Below are positions 5,851-6,879 of a DNA stretch of 6,879 nucleotides, piece after piece. The notes below the pieces were generated by a model. It searched no databases. It had not been told where the DNA came from and was given only the letters and a program-made list of their open reading frames with translations. This DNA comes from an uncultured bacterium (lineage in GTDB: Bacteria > Armatimonadota > Zipacnadia > Zipacnadales > Zipacnadaceae): the NCBI GenBank assembly GCA_937928475.1, contig CALFVE010000192.1, forward strand, positions 1 through 6,879. The letters run 5' to 3'. The number at the start of each line of letters is the position of its first letter. Position 1 is the stretch's first letter. A program made the translations under genes and the position numbers.

Positions 5851-6879
5851 TGAAGGACCTCTTGAAGGACGACTTCCAGGAATTGCTGCAGCCCCGCGCG
5901 AGCCTTTGCGTGTCGTTGTACATGCCGACCTACCGCAAGGGCACCGAGGCCAGCGGCAATCCCACCCGCCTGAAGAACCTGCTGCGGGAGGCGGCCGCCC
6001 AGTTGGAGGCCGAAGGGCTGCGCCCCGAACAGGCGCAAGACCTGCTAAAACCGGCCTGGGAGTTTCTCGCCGACCACGACTGGTCGAAGCCTCCCGCGGA
6101 GGGACTGGCGCTGTTTCTCAGCGAGGATTTCTTCCGACACTTCGGTTCGCCGGTGACCTTCCCTGAGCTAGTAAGGGTGGGGAAGCAGTTCAGCCTGCGC
6201 CCGCTGCTGGCGCTGCTGGCTGCCGACGGCCGGTTCTACGTGCTGGCCTTGAGCCAGCAGCATGTGCGACTGCTGCAATGCACGCGTATGACGGTAAGGG
6301 AACTGCCCCTGACGGACGTGCCACGCAGCCTCCAAGAGATCCGCCAGTTGTACTCGGTGGAAGACCAGGTGCGCTGGCACTCCGGCCCGGCCGGCGGCAC
6401 CCGCAAGCAGTCGGCAATCTTCCACGGAGGACACGGCACCGGCACCGACAACGAGGAGGACGAACTCCAGGAGTTCCTGCGGCTGGTCGAGCAGGGCGTG
6501 CGCAGGGCCCTGCGCGAGCAGAACGGGCCGCTGGTGCTGGCGGGCGTGGAGTCGGTGACGGCGGGCTACCGGCGGGTGAACAGTTACGGGAACCTGCTGG
6601 AGGAGACGCTGGCCGGCAACCCCGAGGAAGTCAAGGCGGAGGAACTGCACCGCCGCGCCTGGGAGTTGGTAGCGCCGCATTTTGCCCAGCGCGAGCGGCA
6701 GGCGAGGGAGCAGTATGAACTGGCAGCGGGGAAGGGCCAGGCCCTGCACTTGCTAGAAGAGGCCCTGCCTGCGGCCTATGCGGGGCGGCTGGCCCTGCTC
6801 TTCGTCCCCTGCAACGACGCTCTCTGGGGGCGCTTCGACCCGGAGAGCGCTCAGGTGGACGTTCACGCCTCCCGCTTGC
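5850..6879 (+). CDS. Bacterial archaeo-eukaryotic release factor-like (baeRF) protein, 3' end outside the window
   Basis: The first 343 residues are present; from memory of relatives, a few dozen C-terminal residues are missing. The protein is soluble, with no signal peptide or membrane segment. Recognisable stretches are the N-terminal LCVSLYMPTYRKG (19-31) with PTRLKNLLREA (38-48), DGRFYVLALSQQHVRLL (126-142), the GG-containing loop AGGTRKQSAIFHGGHGTG (181-198), PLVLAGVESVTAGYR (227-241), NPEEVKAEELHRRAW (257-271) and WGRFDPES (326-333). These match bacterial relatives of the aRF1/eRF1 fold, probably baeRF family 3 or 7; I cannot separate the families by eye. Such proteins are predicted, not proven, to act on stalled ribosomes or in peptidyl-tRNA release. 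The start is the ATG with a strong AAGGAGG site. It overlaps the stop of the zinc-ribbon gene and is probably co-transcribed with it. Confidence 0.85.
   Translation, partial: MKDLLKDDFQELLQPRASLCVSLYMPTYRKGTEASGNPTRLKNLLREAAAQLEAEGLRPEQAQDLLKPAWEFLADHDWSKPPAEGLALFLSEDFFRHFGSPVTFPELVRVGKQFSLRPLLALLAADGRFYVLALSQQHVRLLQCTRMTVRELPLTDVPRSLQEIRQLYSVEDQVRWHSGPAGGTRKQSAIFHGGHGTGTDNEEDELQEFLRLVEQGVRRALREQNGPLVLAGVESVTAGYRRVNSYGNLLEETLAGNPEEVKAEELHRRAWELVAPHFAQRERQAREQYELAAGKGQALHLLEEALPAAYAGRLALLFVPCNDALWGRFDPESAQVDVHASRL

Overview
The window is GC-rich bacterial DNA with compact genes and good Shine-Dalgarno sites. Nothing in it fixes the taxon. A bacterial relative of the archaeal/eukaryotic release factor family, a GC-rich genome and AGCGGGA-type heptamer repeats between genes would fit several non-proteobacterial phyla, such as Armatimonadota, Chloroflexota or Planctomycetota; this is a guess. 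There are no transposases, CRISPR arrays, tRNAs or rRNAs, and no clear sign of a new system.

The left half (about 80 to 3607, minus strand) holds two paralogous membrane histidine kinases in tandem, the 548-residue copy upstream of the 544-residue copy. Both have six membrane segments, a PAS domain and a HisKA/HATPase_c core. Both also share a GGxx[S/T]PF loop and three PAS cysteines. No response regulator is in view. A possible terminator follows the second kinase. The gap between the kinases contains a compact inverted repeat, and the leader of the first contains a pair of direct repeats.

The middle (3861 to 4901, minus strand) is a complete Gfo/Idh/MocA-family NAD(P)-dependent oxidoreductase. 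A strong intrinsic terminator at 3805-3833 ends it and separates it from the kinases.

The right part runs the other way. A divergent intergenic region (4902 to 5218) carries a long imperfect inverted repeat built from heptamers. It is followed by an apparently frameshifted zinc-ribbon/proline-rich/single-membrane-segment protein (5219 to 5850). That gene overlaps by one base (TAATG) the start of a bacterial eRF1-like (baeRF) protein, which runs off the window end. The last two look like an operon, possibly linked to ribosome rescue or translation quality control. The kinases probably sense a membrane or redox signal. The oxidoreductase looks like a stand-alone sugar or inositol-type dehydrogenase.
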